DNA of 64,000 nucleotides from the NCBI GenBank assembly GCA_963748295.1, contig CAVVIH010000005.1, forward strand, positions 124,001 to 188,000, in the 5' to 3' direction. Shown here in pieces: positions 17,118 through 25,693 of the stretch (positions are counted from its first letter, which is position 1; each line of letters opens with the position of its first letter). Origin of the DNA: CAVVIH01 sp963748295. GTDB taxonomy: Bacteria > Acidobacteriota > Vicinamibacteria > Vicinamibacterales > 2-12-FULL-66-21. The position numbers were made by a program, and so were the translations under genes. The notes beneath the pieces were generated by a model, which saw only the letters and a program-made list of their open reading frames with translations, did not search any database and had not been told where the DNA came from.

Positions 17118-17411
17118 TTAGGTCAGCGTTTCGATGCTTGTCGGCGGGGTGTCCGGCGCCGCGGCCGGGGGCGTCGTCTTCTCCACCTCGATGCTGCAAT
17201 CGGCGAGCACCGCGGTCAGCGCGCCAATTGCCGCCGCCAGCGGAGCGAGGACGGTGCCGACGACGCCGACCGTCAGCGGAAACTCGGCGACGACGCGGCC
17301 GCGCTGCTTGACGACGACCCGCCGGATGTTGCCTTCGTCGATCAGCTTGCCGATTTGCGTGAGAATCTGGTCGGTGGTGCCTTCGATTTTTTCGCGCCAG
17401 GTGCGTTCCAT
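17118..17411 (-). CDS. DUF4342-type small membrane-associated protein
   Basis: The 97-residue protein opens with WREKIEGTTDQILTQIGKLIDEGNIRRVVVK, a segment typical of DUF4342 proteins. A short beta stretch (RGRVVAEFPLTVG) is followed by a hydrophobic segment (about 50-70) that may be membrane-embedded, and a Thr/Pro-rich tail. The function of the family is unknown. It lies between xerD (63 bp upstream) and metK on the same strand. The length and clear family motif make it a real gene. Confidence 0.72.
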   Translation of the reverse strand: MERTWREKIEGTTDQILTQIGKLIDEGNIRRVVVKQRGRVVAEFPLTVGVVGTVLAPLAAAIGALTAVLADCSIEVEKTTPPAAAPDTPPTSIETLT

Positions 17412-17474
17412 ACATCAATTGGACGAAACCCGGCCGACACGGTTCCAGCTAGGAGCTGGCGAAGCCCCCGGTGT

Positions 17475-18374
17475 TTAACGCCGAGGATGGAACCGGTCGT
17501 AGACCGCGCGCAGACGGGCTTCCAGCACGTGCGTGTAGATCTGGGTGGTCGAGAGATCGGCGTGCCCGAGCATTACCTGAATCGCGCGCAGGTCGGCGCC
17601 CCGCTCGAGCAGATGCGTGGCGAACGAGTGGCGCAGCACGTGCGGACTGATCTCGCGGCTGATTTCCGCCTTGATGCCGTACGCCTTCAAGACCTTCCAG
17701 AAGCCGACGCGCGACAGCGGCCCGCCGTCGCGTGCGTTGACGAACAGCCACGGCGAGGTGCGCGTGTGCAGAAGGTGCGGGCGGCCGTCGCGCACGTAGC
17801 GTTTCACCCAGTCCACCGCCTGCTGACCGATGGGAACGATGCGCTGCTTGTCGCCCTTGCCGGTGCACGTCAGGTAGCCCTCGTCGAGATTCAGATCGCC
17901 CGGTTTGAGGCCGAGCAGTTCGGAGACGCGCATTCCCGTGGCATAGAGCAGTTCGATCAGCGCCTTGTCGCGAAGGCCGCGCTCGGTGCTGACGTCGGGC
18001 TGGGCCAGCAGCCGATCGACTTCTTCGAGGTCGAGGAACTTCGGCAGCGCCGGCCATGCCCGCGGCGCCCGCAGGTCCTCGGCCGGACTCTTCTGATCCT
18101 GCCGTTCGAGCGCGACGAATCGATAGAACCCGCGGACGCAGGCGACCGTGCGCGCCACCGATCTCGGTGCCAGCCCACTCGACATCAGGCTTCGAACGAA
18201 GGCCTCGAGGTCGCGGCGCTGCAGCTGGTCGACAGCAGTCCCGCGCCGCTCGGCAAATGCCGCCAGCGACGCGAGGTCGCGCGCGTAATTCTCGACGGTG
18301 TTCGCCGACATCCTGCGGACGTCACGGAGATAGGTCACGTACGCGTCGATCGTGTGGACGCGGGACTCAGGCAT
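17475..18374 (-). CDS. xerD: Tyrosine recombinase XerD
   Basis: The 299-residue protein has a SAM-like N-terminal DNA-binding domain (about 5-90) and a catalytic domain with the full tyrosine-recombinase set. This comprises Arg149 (YATGMRVSELLGL), Lys173 (GKGDKQR), His245 and Arg248 (HVLRHSFATHLLERGADLR), His271 (GHADLSTTQIY) and nucleophile Tyr280. XerC/XerD resolve chromosome dimers at dif during division. Size and sequence fit the housekeeping XerD and not a phage integrase, and there is no attachment site or phage gene nearby. It overlaps the upstream large gene by 8 bp, so it is read within the moxR-BatA operon. Confidence 0.92.
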   Translation of the reverse strand: MPESRVHTIDAYVTYLRDVRRMSANTVENYARDLASLAAFAERRGTAVDQLQRRDLEAFVRSLMSSGLAPRSVARTVACVRGFYRFVALERQDQKSPAEDLRAPRAWPALPKFLDLEEVDRLLAQPDVSTERGLRDKALIELLYATGMRVSELLGLKPGDLNLDEGYLTCTGKGDKQRIVPIGQQAVDWVKRYVRDGRPHLLHTRTSPWLFVNARDGGPLSRVGFWKVLKAYGIKAEISREISPHVLRHSFATHLLERGADLRAIQVMLGHADLSTTQIYTHVLEARLRAVYDRFHPRR

Positions 18375-20139
18375 GGCCCTGCCTGCGTCTGAGCCACCAT
18401 TCGAGCGACAGCAGCGTGATGAACGTCAGTGCGAAGACCGTCGATCGCGCGGGGTGAACGGGCGTCATGACAAGCGGTCGAGTCATGCCCGCGAGGAAGC
18501 TGTTCAGTCGCGAGAGATCGGAAGTCGATACGGTGACGCCGCCGGTGGCGTTTGCCAGCTGACGAAGAGACGCCGGCGATCCCGCGTCTGCACTCCTTGA
18601 TCCGGCTGCGACGATCAACGGCTGGCTCGATGTCACGGCCCCCGCGGAGATTTCGACGACGAGCCGGCCTGGCGCGGGCGCTCGGAAGTGTCCGTCGAAC
18701 ACGCCGTCTTCGGCGGCGGGCCACAGGCGCACTGGCCACGCCCCGCCGTCGGCCGCGACGATGCGGCCGGAGACGCGTGGAAACTCGATCGTGCTTCCAC
18801 TCGAGATGAACTCGGTCGGGCGCAGACGTGCTTTGACGTGCACGAGCTCGCCTGGCGCAGCCGGCCCGGGATCGAGCTCGATTTCGAGCGCGCGCGGAGC
18901 CCGGGCGGCCGCGTCGGCGATGAGCGCTTTCCAGAACCGCCCGAACGCCTCGCCGTCCGTTCGATACCGCCACGCGTCGAGTGCTCCGGAAAAGATCGTG
19001 CGTCCGGCGCCGGTAGGCCACGAGACGATTACCGGCACGCTTCCCTTCGACTCGCTTCGCTCGCCAAGGGCAGGTCCCTTCTGTCGAGGCAGCGAGGCAA
19101 GCGTCTCCACGCCGGCGGAGGGATCGGCGACGATGATGAACTCGGAGCCCTTCATCGCCGGATTCGTTCCGAGAAGCGCGGCGGGCGTCTGGAGAAGTGC
19201 CTCCTCGAATCGTGCGACCGGCAGCGAGGCAGCGTAAGGACCGGTCGGCCGCCTGTCTGGCGCGAACACGACCGTGCCGCCTCGCCGCCGAGAGAACTCC
19301 GCGAGCGCGGTCAGCTCGCTCTGACGGAGCTCTTCAGGCGCGCCCACCATCACGACGTCGAATCGCTCGAGCGCGCGCGTGGACAGCTGTTCCGGCGGGC
19401 TCCCGGCCCGTGCGGAAATCCCGCGCGATGGCCGGGCAAGAGCCGTCACTTCGAATACAGGATCTTCTTCGAGCGCACGGCGGACGAACGTAGCCGTCCA
19501 GGACGGCCGCGGCTCGTGAATCAGCACGCGAAGCTTCCGATCCTCGACGATCGCCTGCACGTCAGCATGGTTGTCGCCGGTCGTCACTTCGTTGTCGAGA
19601 GGCCCGGCGGAGACGCGAATGACGCCCGCGCCGGCCGCCGGCGGCACTTGCTCGAAGCGCGCCGTGTAGGCCTCTCTGTCCGAGGTCCATCGATGATCGA
19701 TCGCCGCCAGTTCAATCCCCTGGACCTCGAGCCGAATCCGTGACGTCGCTCCAGCCATCCCGGTCGCCGACACGACCGCCTCGATCCGCGTCGTCAAACC
19801 GGTCAGGAGCCGCCGCGGCAGCGCGAGGTGCTCGACAGCGACGTTCGGACCATCGGCGTGAGTTACAACCGATACCGGAATCCCTGATGTAAGACTTTGA
19901 GGATTGGCGGCCGTCCCCACCAGAACTACAGCTGCGGCACTTGCGTTGCCGTCAACGGCCACATCGTCTACTTGACGCACACGCTGACGAACCTTGTCGG
20001 CCGAGGGCTCATCGGCTGCCGAGGCGGCGCGGACGTCAACGGGAAGCGGCGACTTCCCTTGAGATGTCCATGCAGGATCCAGGACGCCGACACCCGCGAC
20101 CACGAAGGCCGATGCGCGGAGGATGCTCGTCAACGTCAT
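18367..20139 (-). CDS. Large membrane-anchored protein of the MoxR/BatA operon, function unknown
   Basis: From the ATG at 20139, which overlaps the previous stop in an ATGA arrangement, the product has 590 residues. It has an N-terminal hydrophobic segment (about 2-20) and a C-terminal membrane span (about 563-580) followed by WWLRRRQGHA. The interior resembles the glutamine-amidotransferase-like folds seen in BatA-associated proteins, with phrases such as RFDVVMVGAPEELRQSELTALAEFSRRRGGTVVF and PVIVSWPTGAGRTIFSGALDAWRYRT. A copy of the TTCGACTCGC repeat is translated in frame around KGPALGERSESKGS. I cannot assign a reaction; a cell-envelope role with the neighbouring VWA proteins is an inference. 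Confidence 0.65.
   Translation of the reverse strand: MTLTSILRASAFVVAGVGVLDPAWTSQGKSPLPVDVRAASAADEPSADKVRQRVRQVDDVAVDGNASAAAVVLVGTAANPQSLTSGIPVSVVTHADGPNVAVEHLALPRRLLTGLTTRIEAVVSATGMAGATSRIRLEVQGIELAAIDHRWTSDREAYTARFEQVPPAAGAGVIRVSAGPLDNEVTTGDNHADVQAIVEDRKLRVLIHEPRPSWTATFVRRALEEDPVFEVTALARPSRGISARAGSPPEQLSTRALERFDVVMVGAPEELRQSELTALAEFSRRRGGTVVFAPDRRPTGPYAASLPVARFEEALLQTPAALLGTNPAMKGSEFIIVADPSAGVETLASLPRQKGPALGERSESKGSVPVIVSWPTGAGRTIFSGALDAWRYRTDGEAFGRFWKALIADAAARAPRALEIELDPGPAAPGELVHVKARLRPTEFISSGSTIEFPRVSGRIVAADGGAWPVRLWPAAEDGVFDGHFRAPAPGRLVVEISAGAVTSSQPLIVAAGSRSADAGSPASLRQLANATGGVTVSTSDLSRLNSFLAGMTRPLVMTPVHPARSTVFALTFITLLSLEWWLRRRQGHA
19043..19078. repeat. TTCGACTCGC-family repeat inside a coding region
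   Basis: The sequence CCCTTCGACTCGCTTCGCTC and its continuation matches, with few differences, the reverse complement of about 1293-1329 in the pal-cpoB spacer. It is read in frame within the 590-residue gene and adds a charged, Gly/Ser/Lys-rich loop. Confidence 0.65.
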
Positions 20140-22199
20140 GGCGTTCGCTTGCCTTCGAGTGCCCATGAACTGCGCAACGGCGACTGCGATGTGAAGTTAA
20201 TGGGAGGCTGAATCGCTGCCTTACGCGACTCCGCCTGCAAAGCCGTCAACGCCCTGCTATAGGCCGATCGCACATCGTCGGTCGATCGTCCTGCGGCCAA
20301 TGCGTCGCGCAGCTGTATCAGCGACGCGGAAATACCCTGCCACTCGGTGGTGCCCGCACCGATCGCCAGGGCCTCTTCCGCGAACACTGAAAGCCGCTCC
20401 GGGTGCACTCGCGCGCGGTCGTCCGCAAGGAGCGACGGTCCGAGGTCCAGCAACTCGCCAATCAGACGACGGGCGGCGGCAGCCGTGGGATTGGGGGCCG
20501 CGTCGTGAAGCGCGCGCCGTGAATCGACTGCTGCCTGAAGCTCGCCGGAAAGTCGTCGTGCAGGATCGAGCCTGCTCCGAACCGGCATGCTGCGCAGGAT
20601 GTAGCGATTCCGGCCGAAGGCACGCTGCAGCGCTTCGACCGCGGCCTTTGCCGGGGGCAGCGCGCCGGCGGTGCTCACCGCGACCAGTTCCTTTTCCGCA
20701 TTCCCCATGTGCTGAATCGCCTCGGCAATCTCGCGCCGCGCGCTGTGCTGCAGCCGTCCCTCCTGGATCTCGTGCGAGTGCGCGGCCTCCTCTTCCTCGT
20801 CCTCGATCTCGCCGCCGTTCAGGAAAATGAAGTTGGCGCGGACCGCGCGCTGTTCGGCGGCAATATCCGCCGCTTCGCGCGTCACCGCATCGCGGTTCAT
20901 GGTGCTTTCGCGCCGGCGCAGCCGCTCGATCTTCAGGACGATCATCTGCTGGCTGAGCGCGTAGCGTTCCCGATCCGGCGGCAGCTCGAAGCCGGCGACG
21001 GTCACTTCACCCGGCCCCGCGATCTCGACGAAGAAGGTGTCCGACGAAGCGCCGCCGGCCTCGCCGCCGCGCGCGTCCGCGCCGACGACGCGATACACGA
21101 GCGAGTCCCCCGGCTGCAGCTTCATCCGCGACAGCGCGAGCGCCGCACGCCCTTTCCAGGACCGCGGATCGTCCCGTTCGAGCGCCAGCGGGATCGTGCC
21201 TTCCTGGAATTCGAACTGTTCGCCGGACCCGGAAACCCTGGTAAAGCGCAGCTCGAGCGACGTCAGGCCAAAATCGTCCGTTGCCGCCGCGGAGACAGCG
21301 ACGTCGGATCGCGCATCGGGCAGCAGGAGATCCTTGCCGGGCTGTTCGATGCGAATCGCCGGCGCGCGATCTGGCGTCACGACAACCGGGATCAGCCTGC
21401 GATCGTCCTTGCCTGGCACATCTCGTTCGATCGCAAGATAAGTGCTCTCCGACAGGACGATGCTCGTGCCGCGGCTTGCGACGGCCGAGATCTCGCGCGC
21501 GCCGAGACGCGTGCGCCACGACCCGGATCCGGCGATCGACAGTGACATCCGGCTTCCCGCAACGGCTTCGATTTTCTGCGGATTCCTGAGCGTGCGAACC
21601 GTTCCGCCCAGATACGACGGCGCGGTGATGCTGACGTCGACCGTCGGCGTTCCATTCTCAGCGGTGCTCACCAGACGCTGAACAGTTTCGCCGACCAAAG
21701 AGGCCGCCCGCTGAGGAACGCCAGCCGCGATGGTGATCCACATGGCGGCCGCTCCGGCGCACCAAAGGACCGGCCTGCCGAGCGGAACCGCACGGGATGG
21801 TTCGATCTTCGCGAGAACGTCGCCCGCCAGTGAGACGATTCGGCCCCTCATCCGTCCACTGGCTCGCTCCGGATGGCGAAGGAGTTCTTCGCCGGTGATC
21901 ACGACGTTCATGGCGCCAGGTTCGATGCGCTCCGCGGATTTCGCGGCCTCGGCTTCCGTCCAAAGCCGGCGGCCCCGGTATGCCGTCAACGAGAATGCCG
22001 CCATCGCGGCGATCGCAGCCACAATCGCCGCACCCGCGCGGGGCAGACGCGCCGCGATGCCGATCGTCATCACGACGCCGCCGACCCCGAAAGCAATCGC
22101 GACGCATGTCAGCAGCCCCGCTGTGCGCAGTCGTCGGGCGAGGACCCTCAGGCGTCCGCGCAACACCGTCTCCGCCGCGACTGGTTCAAGCGGCTGCAC
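20136..22199 (-). CDS. DUF4175-like membrane protein of the MoxR/BatA operon
   Basis: From a GTG at 22199 the product has 687 residues. The open frame extends upstream to 22271, but only through the end of the previous gene. Two spans near the N-terminus (about 27-48 and 54-74) and a third (about 135-155) are followed by a long soluble region. This contains beta-rich parts (about 180-410) and a helical, probably coiled-coil region rich in Arg and Glu (about 430-660). This layout resembles DUF4175 proteins, which occur next to MoxR and BatA genes. Function is unknown. It overlaps both neighbours by a few bases, so translation is coupled. Confidence 0.65.
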   Translation of the reverse strand: MQPLEPVAAETVLRGRLRVLARRLRTAGLLTCVAIAFGVGGVVMTIGIAARLPRAGAAIVAAIAAMAAFSLTAYRGRRLWTEAEAAKSAERIEPGAMNVVITGEELLRHPERASGRMRGRIVSLAGDVLAKIEPSRAVPLGRPVLWCAGAAAMWITIAAGVPQRAASLVGETVQRLVSTAENGTPTVDVSITAPSYLGGTVRTLRNPQKIEAVAGSRMSLSIAGSGSWRTRLGAREISAVASRGTSIVLSESTYLAIERDVPGKDDRRLIPVVVTPDRAPAIRIEQPGKDLLLPDARSDVAVSAAATDDFGLTSLELRFTRVSGSGEQFEFQEGTIPLALERDDPRSWKGRAALALSRMKLQPGDSLVYRVVGADARGGEAGGASSDTFFVEIAGPGEVTVAGFELPPDRERYALSQQMIVLKIERLRRRESTMNRDAVTREAADIAAEQRAVRANFIFLNGGEIEDEEEEAAHSHEIQEGRLQHSARREIAEAIQHMGNAEKELVAVSTAGALPPAKAAVEALQRAFGRNRYILRSMPVRSRLDPARRLSGELQAAVDSRRALHDAAPNPTAAAARRLIGELLDLGPSLLADDRARVHPERLSVFAEEALAIGAGTTEWQGISASLIQLRDALAAGRSTDDVRSAYSRALTALQAESRKAAIQPPINFTSQSPLRSSWALEGKRTP

Positions 22200-23517
22200 G
22201 ATGCTCCTGTTCGAGTACGGGTCTCCGGCGCCGTACCAACTGCTCGAGGCCAAGAAGGGCCAGCACGCCAAGCCAGCACCATCGCGCGTCGGATGTGTCT
22301 GCGTAGCGCCAGACCTCAGCGTTCACGGGAGCAGGCGCGCGGTTCCACCCCGCCAGGCGGCTCCCGTCGATGCGCAGCACTTCCTGCTCGGGATTCTCCA
22401 CCGCGCCATGACTTGCGACCAGCGTGCTCTGAAGCACGACTGCCGCGAAATAGCTCGACGCCGGCGCCGCGACATCGACGACCAGCTCGCGTTCGAGCGC
22501 CGCGGCGCGAAGCAGCGGCACGCCGTCGCGATCGCGCGCCAGGACCGTCCACGCGTCTGATGGCTGAAGCTCGATCGCAGCAACGTCCCGCGACAACCGG
22601 ACGACTTCAGGATTCGCTTCGAGCACCGCGATCGAGTCGATCATCCATCGCTCGCGGAGCGGCGCGACCCGGGCTGCTTCAGGCGCGTTACCGAAGCGCA
22701 TGACGATCGGCCGATCTGCGGATGGCGCCGGCGCGCCGGCACGAGCGACCGCTCGCATCAGCGGTCCCTCTTCGCCAGCCCCTGCAAGGATTCTCAGACC
22801 GGTCTGCGTCTCGGACGCACCGGCACTCACGGTCGCTTCCGTGCCGTCACGCGAGATCCGCATTGTCTGATTGCGCGCATCGAGCCCGGGCGCACCCAAC
22901 AGCCGGGGCCCGGCGATCTGTTTCGCGGAGCCATCACCGCCGTCCACGGTCACCAGCCGAAGGCCAATCCCCTGCGGCAACGCTGTCACGTCCGCATCGT
23001 CGAGCGCGGCGAGCTGGAAATCGGAAACGATCACTGCTTCGCGGCGGGCTGGCGGCGCGGCCTCGAGCCATCGCGCGGCACGGCGCAGGCCATCGCCGAG
23101 GTCGCTGGTTTCGATGCGGAACGCCGCCGCGGCGCTTGCGGCCTCGGCGGACGCGACGTCTACCGCTTCGTCGCGTGCCGTCCGGCCACTGCCGATCCGC
23201 GTGTCCATGCTCTCGCTGCGATCGATGACGATCGCTCTAGCCACGCGCGAGTTCCATGCATCCAAGCGCGCCTGCGTGAGCACCAGCGGCTGCGCGAGCG
23301 CAAGAACCGCGAGCGCGACGATTCCAGCGCGAATCAACAGCAGCCACAGATCCGACGGAGGACCGACCCTGATAGCGGCGACTTGTGATGGCCGAACGAA
23401 CCGAATGGTTGGGAACGGAACTGTCGGCGCCCGCCGCGTCCGCAGCAGGTGGATCAGCAACGGCGCGGCGATCAGCGCGAGTCCCCAGAGTGCGGCCGGC
23501 TGGAGCCACGCGATCAT
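22186..23517 (-). CDS. BatA-type aerotolerance protein with VWA-like domain
   Basis: The 443-residue protein starts with the BatA N-terminal unit: a span (about 6-25), the motif LIHLLRTRRAPTVPFPTIRF, and a second span (about 57-80). A von Willebrand factor A-like domain follows; RAIVIDRSESMDTRIGSG keeps a DxSxS metal-site pattern. A beta-rich region and a C-terminal span (about 417-432) complete it. Such proteins work with MoxR ATPases and DUF58 proteins in envelope or stress functions, which are still poorly defined. It overlaps DUF58 by 4 bp (ATGA). The order moxR-DUF58-BatA is the conserved one. Confidence 0.82.
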   Translation of the reverse strand: MIAWLQPAALWGLALIAAPLLIHLLRTRRAPTVPFPTIRFVRPSQVAAIRVGPPSDLWLLLIRAGIVALAVLALAQPLVLTQARLDAWNSRVARAIVIDRSESMDTRIGSGRTARDEAVDVASAEAASAAAAFRIETSDLGDGLRRAARWLEAAPPARREAVIVSDFQLAALDDADVTALPQGIGLRLVTVDGGDGSAKQIAGPRLLGAPGLDARNQTMRISRDGTEATVSAGASETQTGLRILAGAGEEGPLMRAVARAGAPAPSADRPIVMRFGNAPEAARVAPLRERWMIDSIAVLEANPEVVRLSRDVAAIELQPSDAWTVLARDRDGVPLLRAAALERELVVDVAAPASSYFAAVVLQSTLVASHGAVENPEQEVLRIDGSRLAGWNRAPAPVNAEVWRYADTSDARWCWLGVLALLGLEQLVRRRRPVLEQEHRAAA

Positions 23518-24395
23518 CGTCGAGCACCCGCGGCGCGGCGAAGCAGGTATCCGCGAAGGGCCGCGTCAAGAGGCACGTCGGTTGTGATCAGCGTGTAATC
23601 GATGCCGTTCGATACGCACCGCGTTCGCCATCGCTCGAGGAATTCGCCGAACGCCCGGCGATAGTCCTGAGCCGTTGCCGCGCCGGCGAGCACGTGATGC
23701 TTCGACTCGAGATCCTCGAGACGAACGTCACCCCTGAATGGAAAATCGATCTCCTCGCGGGTGAGCAGATGAAAGACTGCGACCTCGTGGCCAATGCGCG
23801 CCGCCCGCCGCAGCTCCTCTTCAATCCCGCTGTCCTCGTCGTACAGATCCGAGACGAGCAGCAGCAGTCCGCGGCGTTTCAGGAGATCCGTCGCACGTTT
23901 CAGCGCGCCGGCTGTCGCCGTTGCGCCGCCCGCCTCCATTTTCGACAGCGAAACGAGCACGCTGCGCAGGTGCGCCTGTCCCGATCGGCTTGGTATGTAG
24001 GTCCGCAGCGCCTCGTCGTACACGACGAGGCCAACTGCGTCCCCTTGCGACGAAATCAGGTGCGCAAGCGCCGCCGCAAGCAGCCGGGCGTAATCCAGCT
24101 TCGTGATCGGCTGCGATCCCGCGTACGCCATCGACGCGCTCGCGTCCACCGCCACCTGCGCCACGAGGTTCGTCGTTTCGCGGTACTGCTTCGTGTAGAA
24201 GCGGTCCGTCCGGGCGAACAGCTTCCAGTCCACGTACTTGAGATCGTCGCCGGGACGGTAGTGGCGGTACTGGCTGAACTCAGCGCTGTATCCGTGAAAG
24301 GGACTTCGGTGCAGACCGGCAACGGTCCCGTCGACGGTGACCCGCGCGACAAGCTCGAGATCGCCGATTGACGTCAGGAGGACCGGATCAAGCAT
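23514..24395 (-). CDS. DUF58-domain protein
   Basis: The 293-residue cytosolic protein carries the DUF58 signature YRHYRPGDDLKYVDWKLFAR (about 44-63). A VWA-like fold follows, with VAVDASASMAYAG (DxSxS) and LLLLVSDLYDED. DUF58 proteins accompany MoxR ATPases and are thought to be their partners. I set the start at the ATG 24395, 20 bp after the moxR stop, since the longer open frame reaching 24650 overlaps most of the moxR 3' end. There is no membrane segment. Confidence 0.85.
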   Translation of the reverse strand: MLDPVLLTSIGDLELVARVTVDGTVAGLHRSPFHGYSAEFSQYRHYRPGDDLKYVDWKLFARTDRFYTKQYRETTNLVAQVAVDASASMAYAGSQPITKLDYARLLAAALAHLISSQGDAVGLVVYDEALRTYIPSRSGQAHLRSVLVSLSKMEAGGATATAGALKRATDLLKRRGLLLLVSDLYDEDSGIEEELRRAARIGHEVAVFHLLTREEIDFPFRGDVRLEDLESKHHVLAGAATAQDYRRAFGEFLERWRTRCVSNGIDYTLITTDVPLDAALRGYLLRRAAGARR

Positions 24396-24415
24396 GAGGA
24401 GGCGCCGGACGATTG

Positions 24416-25471
24416 TTATGCGGGCATGTGCTCGAGCAGACGTCCGATGATCTGATCCGCGTCGATGCCGTCGGCTTCGGCCTGAAAGTTCATCAGCAGT
24501 CGGTGACGCAGGACCGGCAGTGCGACCGCGCGAATGTCCTCGTGCGCGACGACGCTGCGGCCTTCGAGGAGCGCGCGCGCCTTGCCGCCAAGCAGCAGCG
24601 CCTGCCCCGCTCTCGGTCCCGCACCCCAGCGGACCCACTTGGTGATCCACTCCGGAACGTCTTCGGCGCTCGTCCGTGCGCCTCGCGCAGTTCCCTGCGA
24701 CGCGGCGTTCCGCGGACGAGTCGCGCGAACCAGACGGGCGGCGTAGTCGACGACGTTCTCGGCGGCCGGGACCTCCCTGACCAGCGAGTGCAGCCGTTCG
24801 ATCTCGTCACCCGAGGCGACCACCGCGATCTGCGGTTCGGCGGTGCCGGTGGTCGCCGCCAGGATGCGGCGCTCTTCGTCCGCCGTGGGATAGTCGATGA
24901 CGACGTTGAACATGAACCGATCGAGCTGCGCCTCCGGCAGCGGATAGGTGCCTTCCTGCTCGATCGGATTCTGGGTGGCCAGCACGAACAGCGGCCGTTC
25001 GAGATCGAACCGCACGCCGCTGACCGTCACCTGGTATTCCTGCATCGCCTCGAGCAGCGCCGCCTGCGTTTTCGGCGGCGTGCGATTGATCTCGTCGGCG
25101 AGGATGATGTTCGCGAAGATCGGACCGCGGATGAACCGGATGACGCGCTTGCCGCTCGTCCTGTCCTCCTCGATCACTTCCGCGCCAAGGATGTCGGACG
25201 GCATCAAGTCCGGCGTGAACTGGATGCGGTTGAACTTGAGATCGACCGCGTCCGCCAGTTTCTTGATGAGCAGCGTCTTCGCCAGCCCTGGCACGCCGCG
25301 GAGCAGGCAGTGTCCGCCGGCCAGGAACGCGATCAGGATCTCCCGGATGACCCGCTGCTGACCGACAATCGCTTTTGCCAGCTCGCGTTCGAGCCGCGCC
25401 GCCACTTCGGCCACACGCTCGAGCGCCATGGCGTCCGCCGCGCGTGTCAGGTGAAGGTTCCGGTCGGTCAT
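24416..25471 (-). CDS. MoxR-family AAA+ ATPase
   Basis: The product (351 residues from ATG 25471) is a typical MoxR ATPase. It has Walker A GVPGLAKT (59-66), Walker B IILADEINRTPPKTQAALLEAMQE, sensor 1 LFVLATQNPIEQEGTYPLPEAQLDRF, and a helical C-terminal lid. MoxR proteins act as chaperones that insert cofactors or mature partner complexes, usually with VWA proteins. The frame stays open for a further 52 codons upstream, but those only translate the G-rich word repeat, so I rejected the longer start. It heads the operon moxR-DUF58-BatA-DUF4175-like-590-residue protein-xerD. Confidence 0.9.
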   Translation of the reverse strand: MTDRNLHLTRAADAMALERVAEVAARLERELAKAIVGQQRVIREILIAFLAGGHCLLRGVPGLAKTLLIKKLADAVDLKFNRIQFTPDLMPSDILGAEVIEEDRTSGKRVIRFIRGPIFANIILADEINRTPPKTQAALLEAMQEYQVTVSGVRFDLERPLFVLATQNPIEQEGTYPLPEAQLDRFMFNVVIDYPTADEERRILAATTGTAEPQIAVVASGDEIERLHSLVREVPAAENVVDYAARLVRATRPRNAASQGTARGARTSAEDVPEWITKWVRWGAGPRAGQALLLGGKARALLEGRSVVAHEDIRAVALPVLRHRLLMNFQAEADGIDADQIIGRLLEHMPA

Positions 25472-25497
25472 CCTTGCGGAGTGCACCTCTGCAAACT

Positions 25498-25620
25498 GCC
25501 AAATCCCACTCCCAACTCGGACTCCCACGTGCCAACTGCCAATTCTTTCCTGGGCTTGGGGTTCTTGGGAGTTGGGAGTTGGGAATCCGTTTGGGAGTTG
25601 GGAGTTGTGGCGTTGGGAGT
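25498..25620. repeat. TTGGGAGT word-repeat array with G-quadruplex potential (moxR-murQ divergent gap)
   Basis: The tract begins with C-rich copies (CAAATCCCACTCCCAACTCG) and continues with G-rich copies (about 25563-25619) on the same strand, so it can fold back. It contains seven GGG runs, several spaced by AGTT. It separates the divergent moxR and murQ genes and ends next to the murQ promoter. Confidence 0.7.
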
Positions 25621-25649
25621 TTGACACCTCAAGTATCGAAGAGTACTGT
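25621..25649 (+). promoter_or_regulatory. Sigma-70-type promoter for murQ
   Basis: A perfect TTGACA (25621-25626) is separated by exactly 17 bp from TACTGT (25644-25649), 44 bp before the murQ ATG. Confidence 0.6.
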
Positions 25650-25693
25650 TAGCGGTTGGCTCGCACGAAGCGCGCCGGTGCGGAAACCGTTGC

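Noticed and set aside
17475..18374. Phage or integrative-element integrase
   Set aside because: Length, motifs and operon position fit housekeeping XerD; no attachment repeats, tRNA or phage genes are nearby.
25472..25627. N-terminal extension of MoxR
   Set aside because: These codons translate the G-rich word repeat (NSQLPN, PTPNSQ-type peptides) and precede a good ATG at 25471.
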